NCBI GenBank assembly: GCA_963978895.1
Contig: OZ022242.1
Location: forward strand, 12,852,462-12,916,461
DNA from: Erpobdella octoculata
Taxonomy: Eukaryota; Annelida; Clitellata; Hirudinida; Erpobdellidae
Length of the DNA stretch: 64,000 nucleotides
Direction: 5' to 3'
Positions 38,059 to 51,990 of this stretch are shown one piece after another. A program made the position numbers and the translations under genes. Below the pieces are notes generated by a model, which saw only the letters and a program-made list of their open reading frames with translations, had not been told where the DNA came from and did no database searches. How positions within the stretch are numbered: the first letter of the stretch is position 1; every line of letters begins with the position of its first letter.

Positions 38059-38775
38059 GTTTTTATTTGATTTTATTTTTCAATTTTTTTGTTTAAATTT
38101 TTTTTAATTCAAACGTTAAGGTGTTTCAAAAATACTACACAAAATTATAAAACTAAGTTGTTTGGTGACAATTCAAATTAAACGGTTTGATCAACAGCAA
38201 GAGCAGCGTTTAGATAGACAAATTCTTTTATAGGCAACTAAGACAAGTTAAAAAAACTGAAAAAAATATTTAGATATTAAATATAAATTAGTTGAAAATT
38301 TTTATAAAAATATTTGAGACATTTAATTGGTAGGCATATTAAGTGCTTTTTAATTGGAACGATAAAATTTATTCAGAAACTTTTTTGTGCAATTTCTTCA
38401 AAAATACGTGACCATCCCTTATATTAATTGTTGAACAATCTCTTTTTAATAAGTTTCAGGTAGTTACGTACTTTTCTGCTACGTGAGAAAATTAATTGGT
38501 AGTGGTCTACAGTTCTGAGTCATAGTTAACTCCAATCGGCTTTTCAAATATTCTGAACAATACAACTTATAATACAATTTATAGAAAAGAATTATTACAT
38601 TTTAATACGGCTTGAAACAAATTCATGTAAAAAATTAAAAATATATTGTTCAATTGTCAAGTAAAAACAAAATATGGCGTTCCGGGGGAGGTTTGAAGGT
38701 TGAGAAACAGTTGTATTCAAATCCTTGATATTAATTTTGCCGTGTTTGCTTGACCCATACGCTGGGACCCTTTGA
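38059..38775. other. 5' flank of GPCR7
   Basis: AT-rich; no gene recognised. Confidence 0.5.
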
Positions 38776-39080
38776 CTAGGGGTGTCATTTCAGCAAAACC
38801 TTTGGGGGAGCAAAATTTAATTTTTCTAAAACCCAAAGATTCCAAAATTGTATTTTTGTAATTCTATACTTTTTTCCCAAAATAGAAAATAGCTAATAGC
38901 TAATAGCCGAAAAAGAGAGTTGTAGATAATTTTTCAAAAAAATTTCAGAACCTTATACGCTTTTTCTTCCAAAGAAATTGATGAACGGAAAATGAGGCAC
39001 GTTTTAGCCAGTGGCAGATTTATGGGAGACCAAATTAGTGCGTCCTCATTTTGTCCTTTCAAAAAACTTTTTTGTATTAA
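38776..39080 (+). repeat. Repeat family G, copy 2
   Basis: Starts GGGGTGTCATTTCAGCAAAA and shares with copy 1 the ATTCCAAAATT, TTTTTTCCAAGAAG-type, GCAGATTTATGG and GTGCGTCC segments. It lacks the inverted left arm seen in copy 1. Confidence 0.65.
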
Positions 39081-39589
39081 CTTTTATCATTGTTTTTCGA
39101 AATGTCAGATACATATCTATGTAAATAAAAATGTAACTGTTTGTTTGTTATACACCAATGATCTCCGAACGTTTCAGACCAATTGCTTTGAAATTTAGAA
39201 ACAACATAGTACTTATTAAGAAAAATGTTTCTATCTATTTGGGAAAAATTCCGCACGTTATTTCACGTTTTGTGAGCAAAAAACCTTCCCAAGGCTTTCA
39301 ATGCGTAACCATCGGGACCATTGCTTTCTGTGACAGCTTTCGCCGCAAGGAATGTACAATTACAATTACATTTGTCTAAACAAACAAGCCAGTACAATTT
39401 ACAAAACGTTTTCCTCGATTCAGAGATAATTGTCAAAATTCAAGAAATGAATTTTACAATGTTCAAAAATTTGCAGTAACAATGAATGCAGTTGCTGATG
39501 AAAAAATAGCAATCCACAACGTAAACAGCTTCTAAAAACTCTATAAAAAACGCTATTGAAATGTTCAAATTGATTGATTGAACAAATGT

Positions 39590-41120
<1,531 letters not shown>

Positions 41121-42787
41121 TCTGCTTCCATTTCTTACAAGTGTTGGTGTAAAAAATGCTAGTTTTTATAGTTTTGAAAATTAATCACAGAATTACAATG
41201 ACAGAAAAGAGTCTGGATGCTTTTTTCTATTGTTTGAACCAAAAGACATTGAACTCAATAAAAATCACATTATTAACATTTTTGTCGAAAATTACTTGAA
41301 AAAGAAATTGTTTTTTAATTGTCTAGAAAAATAACATTTTTAAAGGTTTAAAATTATAGCATATAAAATATTTTCTAACACGCCTCTATAAAACCCCGCA
41401 ATAACAATTCCAACAGATATATTTATTTATTATTCTCTTTTATTGCCATATTCAATTTGTAGCTTGTCGGGAAATGGTCTAAAATTTGATTGCAAAATTT
41501 CGCGGACAAGAAAACAAAGAAATAAACAAGAAAGTGACCTAATAAAAACGTTGTAATAAAAAAACTAAAAAGGATCTTGCAAACTGAAATTTCAAAATTT
41601 ACGTTTTTTAATGTTCTTCTAATTTATGTTTGTTATTTTTTATCTCTATCGAATTTGCGTGTTTTAAATGTTGATGTTTTATACTTATAAGGCTTGCATC
41701 GATTTCTTATCGATTTGTTATGGATGAGTCATGCTTAAGGAAGCTTGTTTCAAATGTAAGATACTGAGGCATGTTTGAATTTCATTTGTTCACGATGTTG
41801 TCACTGCTTACTCATAGAGTATTTATCTTATTTAAATGTGTTAAATGAAAATTTTTAATCTAAACAATAGGCCTTTAATTAATATAATATTAATTTGAAT
41901 TAATCGTTCTTCCATAAAGAGTTATAAAATCACAAGTGACTACCTGTTTAATTTTGATTTATCAGCAAATAATTGTTCTCATTATAAGATAAATTTTATA
42001 AATTAGTTTTAGTTCCAATAAAATTAAATAAATTGCAACTTAAACTGTTCCGTCCTCGTTTAAAATACGTAAATACTAAAATAGATAAGTTATTCTCATG
42101 AACGGTTTAGAGAAAGGCTTCAATTATAAAGAGCATAATGCAAATTTTTCAAGAATTTTATAACAATCAAATTCAAAAATGTTACATAGTATGAAATCTT
42201 CGTGCCTTTGAAGGAAAGAAAGTAAACCGGGGTAGACAAATTTATAATAATAACTGTGATAAATGTTTTCCGTCTAAACTAGAGCAAAACTGATATTATT
42301 TTCAGCTGTAACAGAATGATTTGTAGATTATACATGGTTTTTTTTTATAAATATATAGATTATTTTTATATACTTTGTGTCACCATAGTGAATCACCAAC
42401 AGCAGTATTAATACGTACTATCGACAGCAGGTGCACATGTCAGAAGCTCTGTTGCAGGCTCTGTGCGTAATTGGTTTAAAATTATCATAGAGCGTAGAAT
42501 TGAATTTGACCGATGATGTAAATAACTATTAGACACCAGTTGGGAATAACGAAAGCGGCACAATTTCATCTGCGTTTAGATTTGTTGCTTTGCAGTATAA
42601 TAAGTCTATCAAGGAATTTATTTATTTGCCATTTTTAACGAAGCGATCCTGCAAATTCGATTGATAAAGACTTTACAATTTTTCCTGGCATTTCCGTTTT
42701 TGGATACAAAGTGCCGCAGTAGCTTTCTTCATCTCTACCAATTCAATCATAACTTGCTACTATAAACAGAAATTATAGAACTGTTTT
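41121..42787. other. Upstream region of the CRAL-TRIO gene
   Basis: AT-rich intergenic DNA; no gene or clear repeat family recognised. The promoter of the downstream gene should lie in its last few hundred bases, but no motif stands out. Confidence 0.5.
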
Positions 42788-45700
42788 ATGGCGGAAGCAC
42801 ATGACGGATTGAAACCTGATGAGGTGTATTCTTGCACTCTGGACGACGAGATGCAGAGAAAAGCTTGGGCAGAACTCAACGAGAATGCAAAAGATCGAGA
42901 AGGAGCAGTTCAGGTGTTCAGGTCAAATATACTGCAACAACCTGGTTTTAAATGTCCAACAGGTGAGTGAGTGGTTGTACGATAAGTTTTGTTCAATTTG
43001 TTATTTTGCATTGTTTTGGCATGTAGATGTAGATGGCTTTTGCTCGTAGTTGAAGCAATGATTTATCTATCTATCCCCCAGGGAGGGGAAAATACTCCCT
43101 AATATTTGTCAACTCCTACCTGATCAAATTGTGCAATTCTTCCCTTCAGGAAGATGCTCGATTATAAATAAAATTAGAACTTTTAATATATGAAAAATTT
43201 GTTTCCTTTCTTGAACACTATCAAATTAAAAATAATTTTCATTTTATGTCTGTACATCTCAAATTCTATCGTTGCGTTTCTTAACGGTTTGTGTGTCAAA
43301 ACGATGCTCGAAATCTATCCGACAGTATAAGCCACTTTTGTACATTTGCATAGGACTGATGGAAATGACTTATTACAAACTGCAGGTGTAATTTTTCTTA
43401 ATCTGAAAAAATTATCATCCGTATTTATCCTTGTGGTTTTCGATAATTTCAGGTTTGGTTAAGTAACTTGTTTAGGCCAGCAAACGAGAATCTTGCATCA
43501 GCTGTACCTATAACACAGACATTCATAGCTTATACTGAGAATACCTACTTGAAGAAATATCTTTAAAGTGCCATGATCAACCTATAAGTAAAAGAATTAG
43601 CATTGAGGGTGGCTAAAATGGAGTAATAAAATAATTAAACAATTTCTTACATAAATCGCTAAAAGTTTTTATATAATATTCCATGATGATGCCAAGAAAT
43701 TTTTTCTGCCCAGAAAATGTTCTCAGTTAACAAACCTGAAACAATGCTTTCTAATTTAGACTCAGAAAAGAGTTTAACGTGAATAAGTTTTTTCAGATGT
43801 TTTTGGTCAGGCAAGGTCAACCAAAGGTCAAAATAAATTATAATTTTAAGAAATTTAAATTTTTCGTTTTGTGAATCATTGAGAAACATTTCGGCAGTAT
43901 CAGAGCGTTAAGAAGAAGAAAGGTAAACACCTGGGAGATGGAGAGAAAGAGAGATATAATGAGTGAGATGAAGAGGGAGAGGGAGAGAGAGAGAAAAAAG
44001 AAAAGAGAACAAACGTGAAAAAGATAGAAAATTTAATAACCAGTATGTCATTTAAAATTAATTATATCAAATATCCAACTGCTGCTACCACGTGACTCAT
44101 CTTTTCGTTTTTCAACTATTGATAAATTATGCAACAAAAATAAACTTTTACGAAAGCTTTCAATTTATTCTTATAACTAGCCATCTTTTATTTATTTAAT
44201 GAATAATAATAAATACTTGCAACGATTTTTAACGATTTTTCGTGTCCCGCAGACACTCGTTTCCTGTTAGCATTTCTGAGAGCTCGAAAGTTCAAACAGC
44301 TCGAAGCCGTTGATCTTATGAGACGACATTTGACCATGAAAACGAAAATGAAAAGCTGGTTCGAGAACGTTGATCCTGGGGAAAACGGACTCATGGCCGT
44401 TTTGAAAGACGGGTAATTTTAAATAAACTTCTTTATTACTATCAATATTAAAGTTCTTGGAAAATAAATGTTTGTTCTCGTTCTGAAACGTCTTGTTTGC
44501 ATTTCCCTATTTTTTTTAAATATTTTCAACAGTTAATTACAACAAAATCTGTTTAGATTTTTACAGATACTTTTAATTATTTATTGTATTATAATTTATT
44601 CTCAAAAAATATTTTATATTGAGAAAGTTTGAACTGGAATTTAACTTCAGATTTGCTTACCCGCTTCCTCGAAGAGATGCAAACGGATGTCTTCTTGTTG
44701 TATTCAACTACGGTCGGTTCAACTAATTTATCCTAACGAACAATGTAATCCAAAAAAAAACGTTATGTTAAAAAACGATTCTAATTTTAAACAGTTTATG
44801 CGTCAAGATTTACAATTTTAATGTTCATCTAGTCTAGTCGATTGAAAAAAGCTGACTTTATTGTATGAAAAATATTGTAGGCAAAATAGAACCGTGGTCA
44901 GGCAGGTACACCAAGAAAGACGTCCTCAGGGCGATCGTATGCGTCACCTACTTTCTCTTCTTCACCAGCGAGTCCACCCAGGTCAGCGGGATCATCATCA
45001 TCAACGACCTTTCCAGCATGTGCTTCAAACATCAAACATTATTTTCTCTTGAAGAACAAAGGCTGTTTTATGGAGGATGGCATGTTTGTGAATAAATTGT
45101 GGAATGTTCATTTCTTATATGCAGATTATTGTTTGAATATAATATATATACTAGCTTTAAATTGCTGATTGGCTGTCACCTCCGAAACGCATGTAACCAC
45201 TTAATACTTATAATTATATAAATTGGGATGTAGCTTAATGACCAAAAACAAGGCTTTATCTAACAAATAAGCCTTTGGGAAATTATTCAAAACTACTTGC
45301 AACTTGGAAAATATTGTATTTTTCACTCAAGCCTTTCTGTTAAAATATATATGATTAAAGAATAAAACGTTTAGTATTTTTTTCTAATAGAAAGTAAAAT
45401 TTATAATTTAATGTTTACAGAACATAATGTTTAATATTTACCAAATATAATAATTAATGAATATAAAATTTACAGAAAAGTATTCCGGCGAGAATAAAGA
45501 AAATATGTTTGTATAATGTCGGTCCGTTCGGAGATTTTGTGTACATGATCTTGAAATTTGTCACGCCTCAGAAACTCACTCAGCGAGTATTTAATTCAGT
45601 TTGATTTTATTTAGTTTTAATTTGTTGCTGTTTTTAGCTTTTTAAATCTGAATTTTTGTTGGTGTTATGCTACTTGTACAAGTAGCTGGTTTATAAAATA

Positions 45701-46967
45701 TCAATTCAGCGATTCCTATAACCATATCATGGGTGATTTAATAAATTATCATTTATATTATATGCTATACTCAAATTGCTCTATAACAAAACCGTTGATG
45801 GCTTTATCAAATTAAATTATTATAAAAACAAATCATTAGCAAAAATAATAAAACTTAATAAAAAAATTAACGAAAAATTAATAAAAATAAAGTAAAAACA
45901 AATTACTAGTATTTTAAATACAAACTTTTTAATGTTTTATTGACATTTTTATGAAAATATTTAAACTTCAGATTGTGAACTGCGGTTCTTCGCTGGAATT
46001 GTACAAAGAAATATCGATGGAATACTTGCCGCTTGAATATCTTCCAGAAGACTACGGGGGTGCACATGGTGGCACTGCAGCGGAGAACGTAGGTAAGTAA
46101 GATAATGTCCCCTAGCAATTCATCTTTGCACTTTTAACTGCTTCAAAACTATAACAACATTATCTAGTTGTAATCCATTTTTACGCATGTTTGAAATTTT
46201 TACATATCCATTACTTTTTATGACCAAAAACATTTCTAGCCAGCAGTGCCCCTGTACGAATACGGACGGTTATTGCTTAATAAAATTCAAATTGAACTTG
46301 CGTAGCAAAGTTATTTGGCATGGAGGTAATTCTCAAAAAGAGAAAAATATAGGAAAGGTTTCAAAACAATTCACTCAACTCCGCCTTGCTTTTTAAGCCA
46401 GTCCCAAGCCTGGAGAAAGGAAAAGGAAAAAGTTAAAAAATCAAATATGATCTACGACAGGAAGTACTTAGGCGCTTCCTACTTACGGCACGGTTATTTC
46501 AGTCTTAAAACACCTGGTGTAGAGGACTATAAACTACCTATTATAAAAAAAACAGCTATGCACTGGTTTCGGCAATACATATGCTAATATTTTATTAAAA
46601 TATAAAAAATAATTCAAATATAAAATATAAATAAATAAATTATAAATATAGTAAAATAATAAAAGCGAACGTTCCAAAGTGAGTGAGTGAGTCAGTGATC
46701 AGCGTAAATATATATAGTATAACCCAATGTTGTCATAAAATAGAAAAATCAATAATAACTTATTTTAAATAACTTGCAATAATTTTTTGAAATAATTCAA
46801 ATTATAACCATAAATGTTATTAATTTCCAGACAGGATGGTTGAAGACATGTTAAAGCCAGAAATCAGGGAAATAATAATCCGACTCACGCACCCCGATAT
46901 TCAGTTGGACCTTACCAGATCGAGTCCGTCCCTGTCCTTGTATGGGTCTTTCAGAAAATTAAATGTT

Positions 46968-46973
<6 letters not shown>
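42788..46973 (+). CDS. CRAL-TRIO (Sec14-like) lipid-transfer protein, 7 exons
   Basis: Exons 42788-42962, 44253-44412, 44651-44712, 44881-45083, 45476-45586, 45972-46092 and 46831-46973 join with consistent phases into 324 residues. The family binds small lipophilic ligands (tocopherol, retinal, phosphoinositides) in the cytosol and moves them between membranes. N-terminal helices (LDDEMQRKAWAELNE) lead into the CRAL-TRIO-N block DTRFLLAFLRARKFKQLEAV. The lipid-binding domain shows GCLLVVFNYG, DVLRAIVCVTYFLF, QVSGIIIINDLS, PARIKKICLYNVGPFGDFVY and the closing LPLEYLPEDYGG. It resembles the clavesin / alpha-tocopherol transfer protein branch; no orthologue can be named. The donor after GGWH in exon 4 (GTTTGT) is the least certain join. 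The TAA stop lies right at the start of a (TA)n tract. Confidence 0.9.
42963..44252 (+). other. Long first intron of the CRAL-TRIO gene
   Basis: 1290-bp intron (GTGAGT...CCGCAG). It includes a purine-rich GAGA tract at about 43915-44010; no embedded gene seen. Confidence 0.8.
46185..46340 (-). repeat. Repeat family B fragment in a CRAL-TRIO intron
   Basis: Matches 32210-32320: TTTTTATGACCAAAA, TGTACGAA, AAAATTCAA.TT..ACTTGCGTAG.AAAGTT. The pyrimidine/purine array is absent here. Confidence 0.6.
46375..46560 (+). repeat. Dispersed repeat family F, copy 3
   Basis: Located in the last CRAL-TRIO intron. CTCCGCCTTGC, AGCCAGTCCCAAGCCTGGAG, GGAAGTACTTAGGCGCTTCC and CAGTCTTAAAACACCTGGTG align with copies 1 and 2. 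Confidence 0.8.
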
Positions 46974-47013
<40 letters not shown>

Positions 47014-47014
47014 T

Positions 47015-47056
<42 letters not shown>
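46974..47056. repeat. (TA)n microsatellite
   Basis: TA repeats with one GATAGA interruption near 47010. They begin at the stop codon of the CRAL-TRIO gene and so form the start of its 3' UTR. Confidence 0.97.
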
Positions 47057-47059
<3 letters not shown>

Positions 47060-48245
47060 GATGCAGAAATCTGTATAAGGAATCTTATTGAAATATCTGG
47101 CTCTAACGCAAAACACTTCGATTATTAACGAATAGGCTTTACATATGAAGTATTTAATAATATTAGGGCCATTAACTTATAAATGTGCATTAATATGTAC
47201 CTATATATTAAAACATATAATTATCATTTGTGATAAAAACTTTCGGTGCTTTTGTCTAGTCCATCTGCAAATTTTTTTCATTTTAGGCATTCATTTATTT
47301 TACAATTCAACTGCATTTTTTAACGTTTTTGGTGCCTTACTGTTAGTATTTGATGTAAAAAAAAGTATTCTGTTGTAGTTTGATTTTTTACCTAATGAGC
47401 TGATGGTATTCTGGCCAACAACTCCTATTGTAAGAACGTTTAAAATTAAAATGCTAGCGCCAAGATGTCGTTATCAAAATGAAAGACAATCTCAACTATT
47501 CTCAAAAAAACCGGGAATGATTCGCTAATATGAGAAGCAGATTTGGAGTATTACTTGTTAGATGTTATCCAGTTTCAGAAATATCAGAATATATAGCAAC
47601 GAAAATATTCATGTGCCGTGAATGGTATGCGTTAACTATTTGGGTTTTCATTAATAATTTAGATGTTTTTAAGCATTTACTTCACTGCTCACTAAGATTA
47701 TGTTTACAGAGAAAACAATTTAAATCAGTTTCTTTCAATCTCATGGACTATATAGCCCTTATCGAACGGCAACCCATTGACTTGACGTTAACCTTTAGTC
47801 AATATTTGTGTATTTAGCTTCAAATTTTGTGAAAAACTGACATTACAAAACAATTAGAATTTTAAACAAAATTTTAATCATTAAAATGTGGTTAATTGCA
47901 AATATAAAAATAACATAAAATGTGTGTAAGCCATTTGAAATAAACGCCTCCTCAATTGATGCACAACAAGGGATAAAATCTCTCAACAAAAGAGTAACAT
48001 TGAATATCGTCGCTGGTAACGAAAAAAATTCGATATAAGAAATGTTATGCAGAACTCTCAAAAGATGAAAGAAGCAGTTTAAAATACGTATATAAAGAGA
48101 TGGTACGAATTTCTACTTCAGCTTTCAGTATCAATCTCTAAGTTTTGTCATTGCTGGCACTTCACTCTAATGATAAAAAACGTGTGTACAGAATATTTCA
48201 ATAAAAGCACTTAAACAAAAATATCTATGAAATTAGCAGGTCATA
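47057..48245. other. Convergent intergenic region
   Basis: Lies between the 3' ends of the CRAL-TRIO and NAP genes. A 95-codon frame at 47530-47817 has no recognisable motif and is probably chance. Confidence 0.5.
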
Positions 48246-51200
48246 TCATTCTAGCGAGGATTCTGAACTGCTTGAGCTAGCAGAGGAAGACTCGCTACTA
48301 CTGGAGTCTGAAACTTCGCCCAGAAAATAAGAAATTGCTCTTGGTACAATTTTTTCTTTTATGTGACAACCGAGTGCATAATCTACTTCCAGTTCCTCTC
48401 TTTGTTTGGAGGTCTGTAATGTAACAGATATAAACAGATGTAATGTAACATATGTAAACAGATGTAATGTAACCGATGTAAACAGATGTAATGTGGGACG
48501 TGTTGGTCTAGTGGTATAGATACCGGCTTTGAGAGTCGCAGGACCCGGTTCGATTCCCGGTCCGAGCACGTAATTTCCTTGAGCAAGAAACTAACTCACA
48601 TGTGCTCACGTCAACTCAGCGTTATCTAGGGTTAACTTCTCATGTCTATGTAAATAGCGTGTTCTTCGAAGTTTCCGATTCCAAAGGAACCTTCGTAAGC
48701 GCCTCTGACTTTATCTGGCGCTATATAAATAAACTCATAATGTAACAGATGGAAACAGATGTAATGTAACATATGCAAACTGATGTAATGTAACAGTTGT
48801 AATGTAAACTGATGTAATGTAACATATGTAATGTAACATATGTAAACAGATGTAATGTAACAGATGTAAACAGATGTAGTTTTTGATGTGTCAGTATTTA
48901 ATGTTAGAAATCACTGAGTTGCATATCGACTATTACAATACTGTGAGCAAATTACAGAATAGATAAACATATCAGCTCCAAATTTAAAATTATGAAACTG
49001 CACTTGATTTATAAAAAAAAATAAATGTTGGTTGAAAACTTACCAAAACTTCTCTTTCTGAATCTGAAATTTAAAACAACTCCATTAACTTGATATTGTA
49101 GCTTTTAGTTTGTGCAAATGCACCAGTTTTCGTCATTTAACAAACGCTTGGCAGTTATTTTAATAAATTATAAATTGTATTCTTGGAGAAATATTTCTTT
49201 TGGAAATGTAGAAAAGAGAACTGCTTACATTCAGGTGTGCTAAAAAAGTTGAAAAAAGATTCCTTGGTGTAATGCTTGACAACAACTTTCTTGTTCTTCT
49301 TGTTCTTGTCGTTCTTAAGTGATCTCACTTCTATTTCAGTCACATTCATTCCTGGCTTCCAATATATCTGACATCTAAAAATAAAACACAATGTTCATAC
49401 GTTAATTTCTAATTTGTTTTTTAATCTAAAACAATTGCTGATTCAAACAAAACAACTCATATATCCTTAAAATGTTTTTTTGTTTGAAAAGAATTATATT
49501 CACATTTATATTTTATATTAATATGAGTAATACATATAAAGACTATTTTTAAACTAGATAACTTTAGATATAACTCATGCGAAGAGACCAATTCTCACCC
49601 TCTGCACCGAACGACTTGTGGGCCCGAGTAGTTGGCCTTTTTGCTGGAGCTCGACGGGTTGAGTTGGACGAAGTATTCTTTCGTCAGAACCGAATTGGTA
49701 AAGTAATCGTTTGAATCGAAGTGAAACTCTAGCATGAAACTCTGCAGAAAGCAAAAAAATTATTTAGATAACCTAACTCTTTAAATGCTATTAAGAAAAT
49801 ATTTTAAAAAAAGTAACGCCACGAGAAAAAAGATTACATAATTTTACAAATAAAAATTGTTTAATGAGCAGCCAAGATCAATTTTATTATGGAGCGTGAA
49901 TGTAAAATATCCAAACGGGTGTCTGGAAAATGGTTCTGTTCACTAACGTAATTCTTCTGCTGCTGTAAATTTGACATGTCCGTCTTGACCTTGACATTCT
50001 TGAGACAGTAAAGAATCGGCTGGTCGACAATCTTCAAAACAAATAAAAACTGCTTGTGATATCTAAATATCATTATCATTATCGTTATCATTATTGCTAT
50101 TATTGTCGTTATCATCATAATTATCATTATTATTATTATTATGGTTTGATTAAAGAATCTTTAACTTCATCATGAAATAATACAAAACTTCCACTTTTTG
50201 CGGAGTGTCATCGTTAAATATTATTTTTTCAACTTAAACTGGAAGTACTTTTGCCAACCTGAATTTCCCTCAGCATGGTACGGGAATTGGCAAACACCCG
50301 GTACCAAAACGCAGGCACGCTTTTGTTGCCTGCGTTTGTTTGTGAGAGAGAGGACATTTCTGATTCTGGTCTGAACATTCGCAACTGGTTCTTCGGAAGA
50401 GGTGACTAAAAACAACAACGTTTTTATTTTATTGAAAATATAATAGTATATTTATATATGGCTGATTAAAGAATCTTTAACAAGTCATTGCATCAAATCA
50501 GAAGAAATTAAGTTTGACAGTATGCAGCGTGGCTTAAATATGTTAATTTTTAGACCACAAGCAATCCTGAGGACTTTCCCTAAACACTCAGTTGATTAAA
50601 TAAGCTTCAGGTGCGAGTGGCTCTATAGTCATGAACCAGTAAATACGGCATTCTTAATACAGGTTACAAGTATAAATCACATTTTAAAAACTACGTAAGT
50701 AAAATTTCAAGCCAGACAGATTTCATTTATACTGTATTTTGAAACTGAAGCTAATTCTTCAACCCTCTTTTTAAATAAATAAACATTTTTGTCTGACAAT
50801 CTGACAATTTAGTCTGACCGATATAAAACAAATTAATGTGAATAAATGTAAAAAAAACAATTAAAAAATCTTACAACAGCAACGTTGTTTGTGTTTTTGT
50901 TCTTAGGAGGAGGTTCATGCTCAGTCTCAACTTTGTGGCTTTGAAAAGATTCTTTCTTGGTGGGCGTCGGGGTTGTTCCGTTTTTCGATTTCTGGCTTCG
51001 TGGAGCGGCGTTGGCTATGTTGCTGTTGTTTGTCGTTTGATTGAGCTGCAATTCCACAAATGAGAGGTAACTTTTAAGAATTCATTACGTTTTATTGGGT
51101 CACTTTGTTTTTTTTCTAAAAAAAACTGGACAACCATTTGTTACCATTTATTGGTGCTTTTTAATTAAGCCTACGTTCTTAAAGTTGTTTATTTCTAATT

Positions 51201-51490
51201 ATAATTTGAATAAAATAATTGTCGGCGTGTTAATTTGAAATCATCGTTATTCTTATAATAACATAATTTTTAGTTATTAGTTCGAATGCTGGTATGATTC
51301 AATATACAATTTATTTCTCCAAATGCAAAAGGCGAGTATAAAAAAAACTGTCACTCACAGCTTGATAAATGGCTTCCAGATTTGCTTCGTACTTGCTCCT
51401 AAGAGCCACTACTTTCTGGTGAAACTCGATGTGCAGCTTGTTGGCATTGTACTGTAACTGCATGAGTGCTCTCATTCCATCCTCGTCCAT
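48246..51490 (-). CDS. NAP1L: NAP1-like nucleosome assembly protein, 8 exons
   Basis: Exons (minus): 51490-51359, 51045-50875, 50405-50259, 50031-49948, 49741-49599, 49374-49229, 49063-49044 and 48413-48246, all phases consistent; 336 residues. NAP proteins chaperone H2A-H2B in nucleus and cytoplasm. Seen: the dimerisation helix (LHIEFHQKVVALRSKYEANL), SVPAFWYRVFANS, QPILYCLKNVKVK, SFMLEFHFDSNDYFTN, GCQIYWKPG, ESFFNFFSTPE, DYALGCHIKEKIVPRAISYF. These follow the family order. Odd points: exon 2 replaces the usual acidic linker with a Thr/Pro/Lys/Asn-rich one; exon 7 is only 20 nt; the acidic tail is a Ser/Glu stretch (SDSSSSESSSASSSSSESS) that may become acidic if phosphorylated. The first ATG (MDEDGM) may not be the true start; another 5' exon is possible. 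Confidence 0.88.
48416..48890. repeat. About 24-bp minisatellite in the last NAP intron
   Basis: Units of AGATGTAATGTAACAGATGT followed by AAAC, with variants, on both sides of the SINE. The array abuts exon 8, and its sequence supplies the acceptor (TTACATTACAG on the minus strand). Confidence 0.92.
48495..48737 (+). mobile_element. tRNA-derived SINE
   Basis: The 5' half is tRNA-like: Pol III A box TGGTCTAGTGG (48504-48514), an anticodon-arm-like hairpin, B box GGTTCGATTCC (48547-48557), then GAGCA. A body with CCTTGAGCAAGAAACT follows, and the tail is TGGCGCTATATAAATAAA, which resembles the 3' ends shared by SINEs and their partner LINEs. TAATGT flanks both ends (48489-48494 and 48738-48743), a candidate target duplication. 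Acceptor and T-stem mismatches exclude a functional tRNA. It is inserted inside a minisatellite. Confidence 0.85.
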
Positions 51491-51506
51491 GTTTGCCCTT
51501 TATGAT

Positions 51507-51665
51507 AATTTTGAATTTATGATAATTCATATTTTATGTTAATTCATACCTATTCTATGATAATTCATTATTTATGATAATTCATAATTTATGATAATTC
51601 ATAATTTATGATAATTCATAATTTATGATAATTCATATTTTACGCTAATTCATATTTTATGTATA
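51507..51665. repeat. 17-bp minisatellite
   Basis: Units of AATTCATAATTTATGAT, about nine imperfect copies, immediately upstream of the first recognised NAP exon. Confidence 0.92.
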
Positions 51666-51884
51666 AAAATAAACTTTGTATGTATTGGAAATTTATCAAA
51701 TCTAGTATCTCTTGATTCCACAAAAATCACGTTTCGTATTCCTTGGCAATGTTTGAAAAGGTTAGTAGTTGATATTAATAAAAATGAAAATTAACGTATT
51801 TTCAATAAACATTCAACAAAAAATGAAAATCTATTGAAAATCAAGTTTTATAAAGATTGTAGCTGTATTATCGTCGATTGCGAG

Positions 51885-51990
51885 AGGTCAGGGGTTTATA
51901 AGTTTAAGCAAGTCAAGGGGTTATAAGCTTAGGCAGGTCAAGGGGTTATAAGTTTAAGCAGGTCAAAGGGTTATAAGTTTAAGGAGCGAT
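51885..51990. repeat. Short minisatellite, about 4 units
   Basis: Repeats of the pattern AGGTCAAGGGGTTATAAGTT followed by TAAGC. Confidence 0.92.

Noticed and set aside
42819..43049. Alternative frame over CRAL-TRIO exon 1
   Set aside because: Shadow of the real exon, which joins in phase with six further domain-bearing exons.
47530..47817. 95-codon ORF between the CRAL-TRIO and NAP genes
   Set aside because: No recognisable domain, no repeat match, and of a length expected by chance in the window.
48495..48567. A functional tRNA gene (TGA anticodon-like loop)
   Set aside because: A and B boxes are good, but acceptor, anticodon and T stems contain mismatches, and the sequence continues into a SINE body with a LINE-type tail.
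50259..50418. The frame MLFLVTSSEEPVANVQTRIR in NAP exon 3
   Set aside because: The frame continuous with exon 2 (SPLPKNQLRMF...SVPAFWYRVFANS) gives the NAP domain; the other frame is a shadow.
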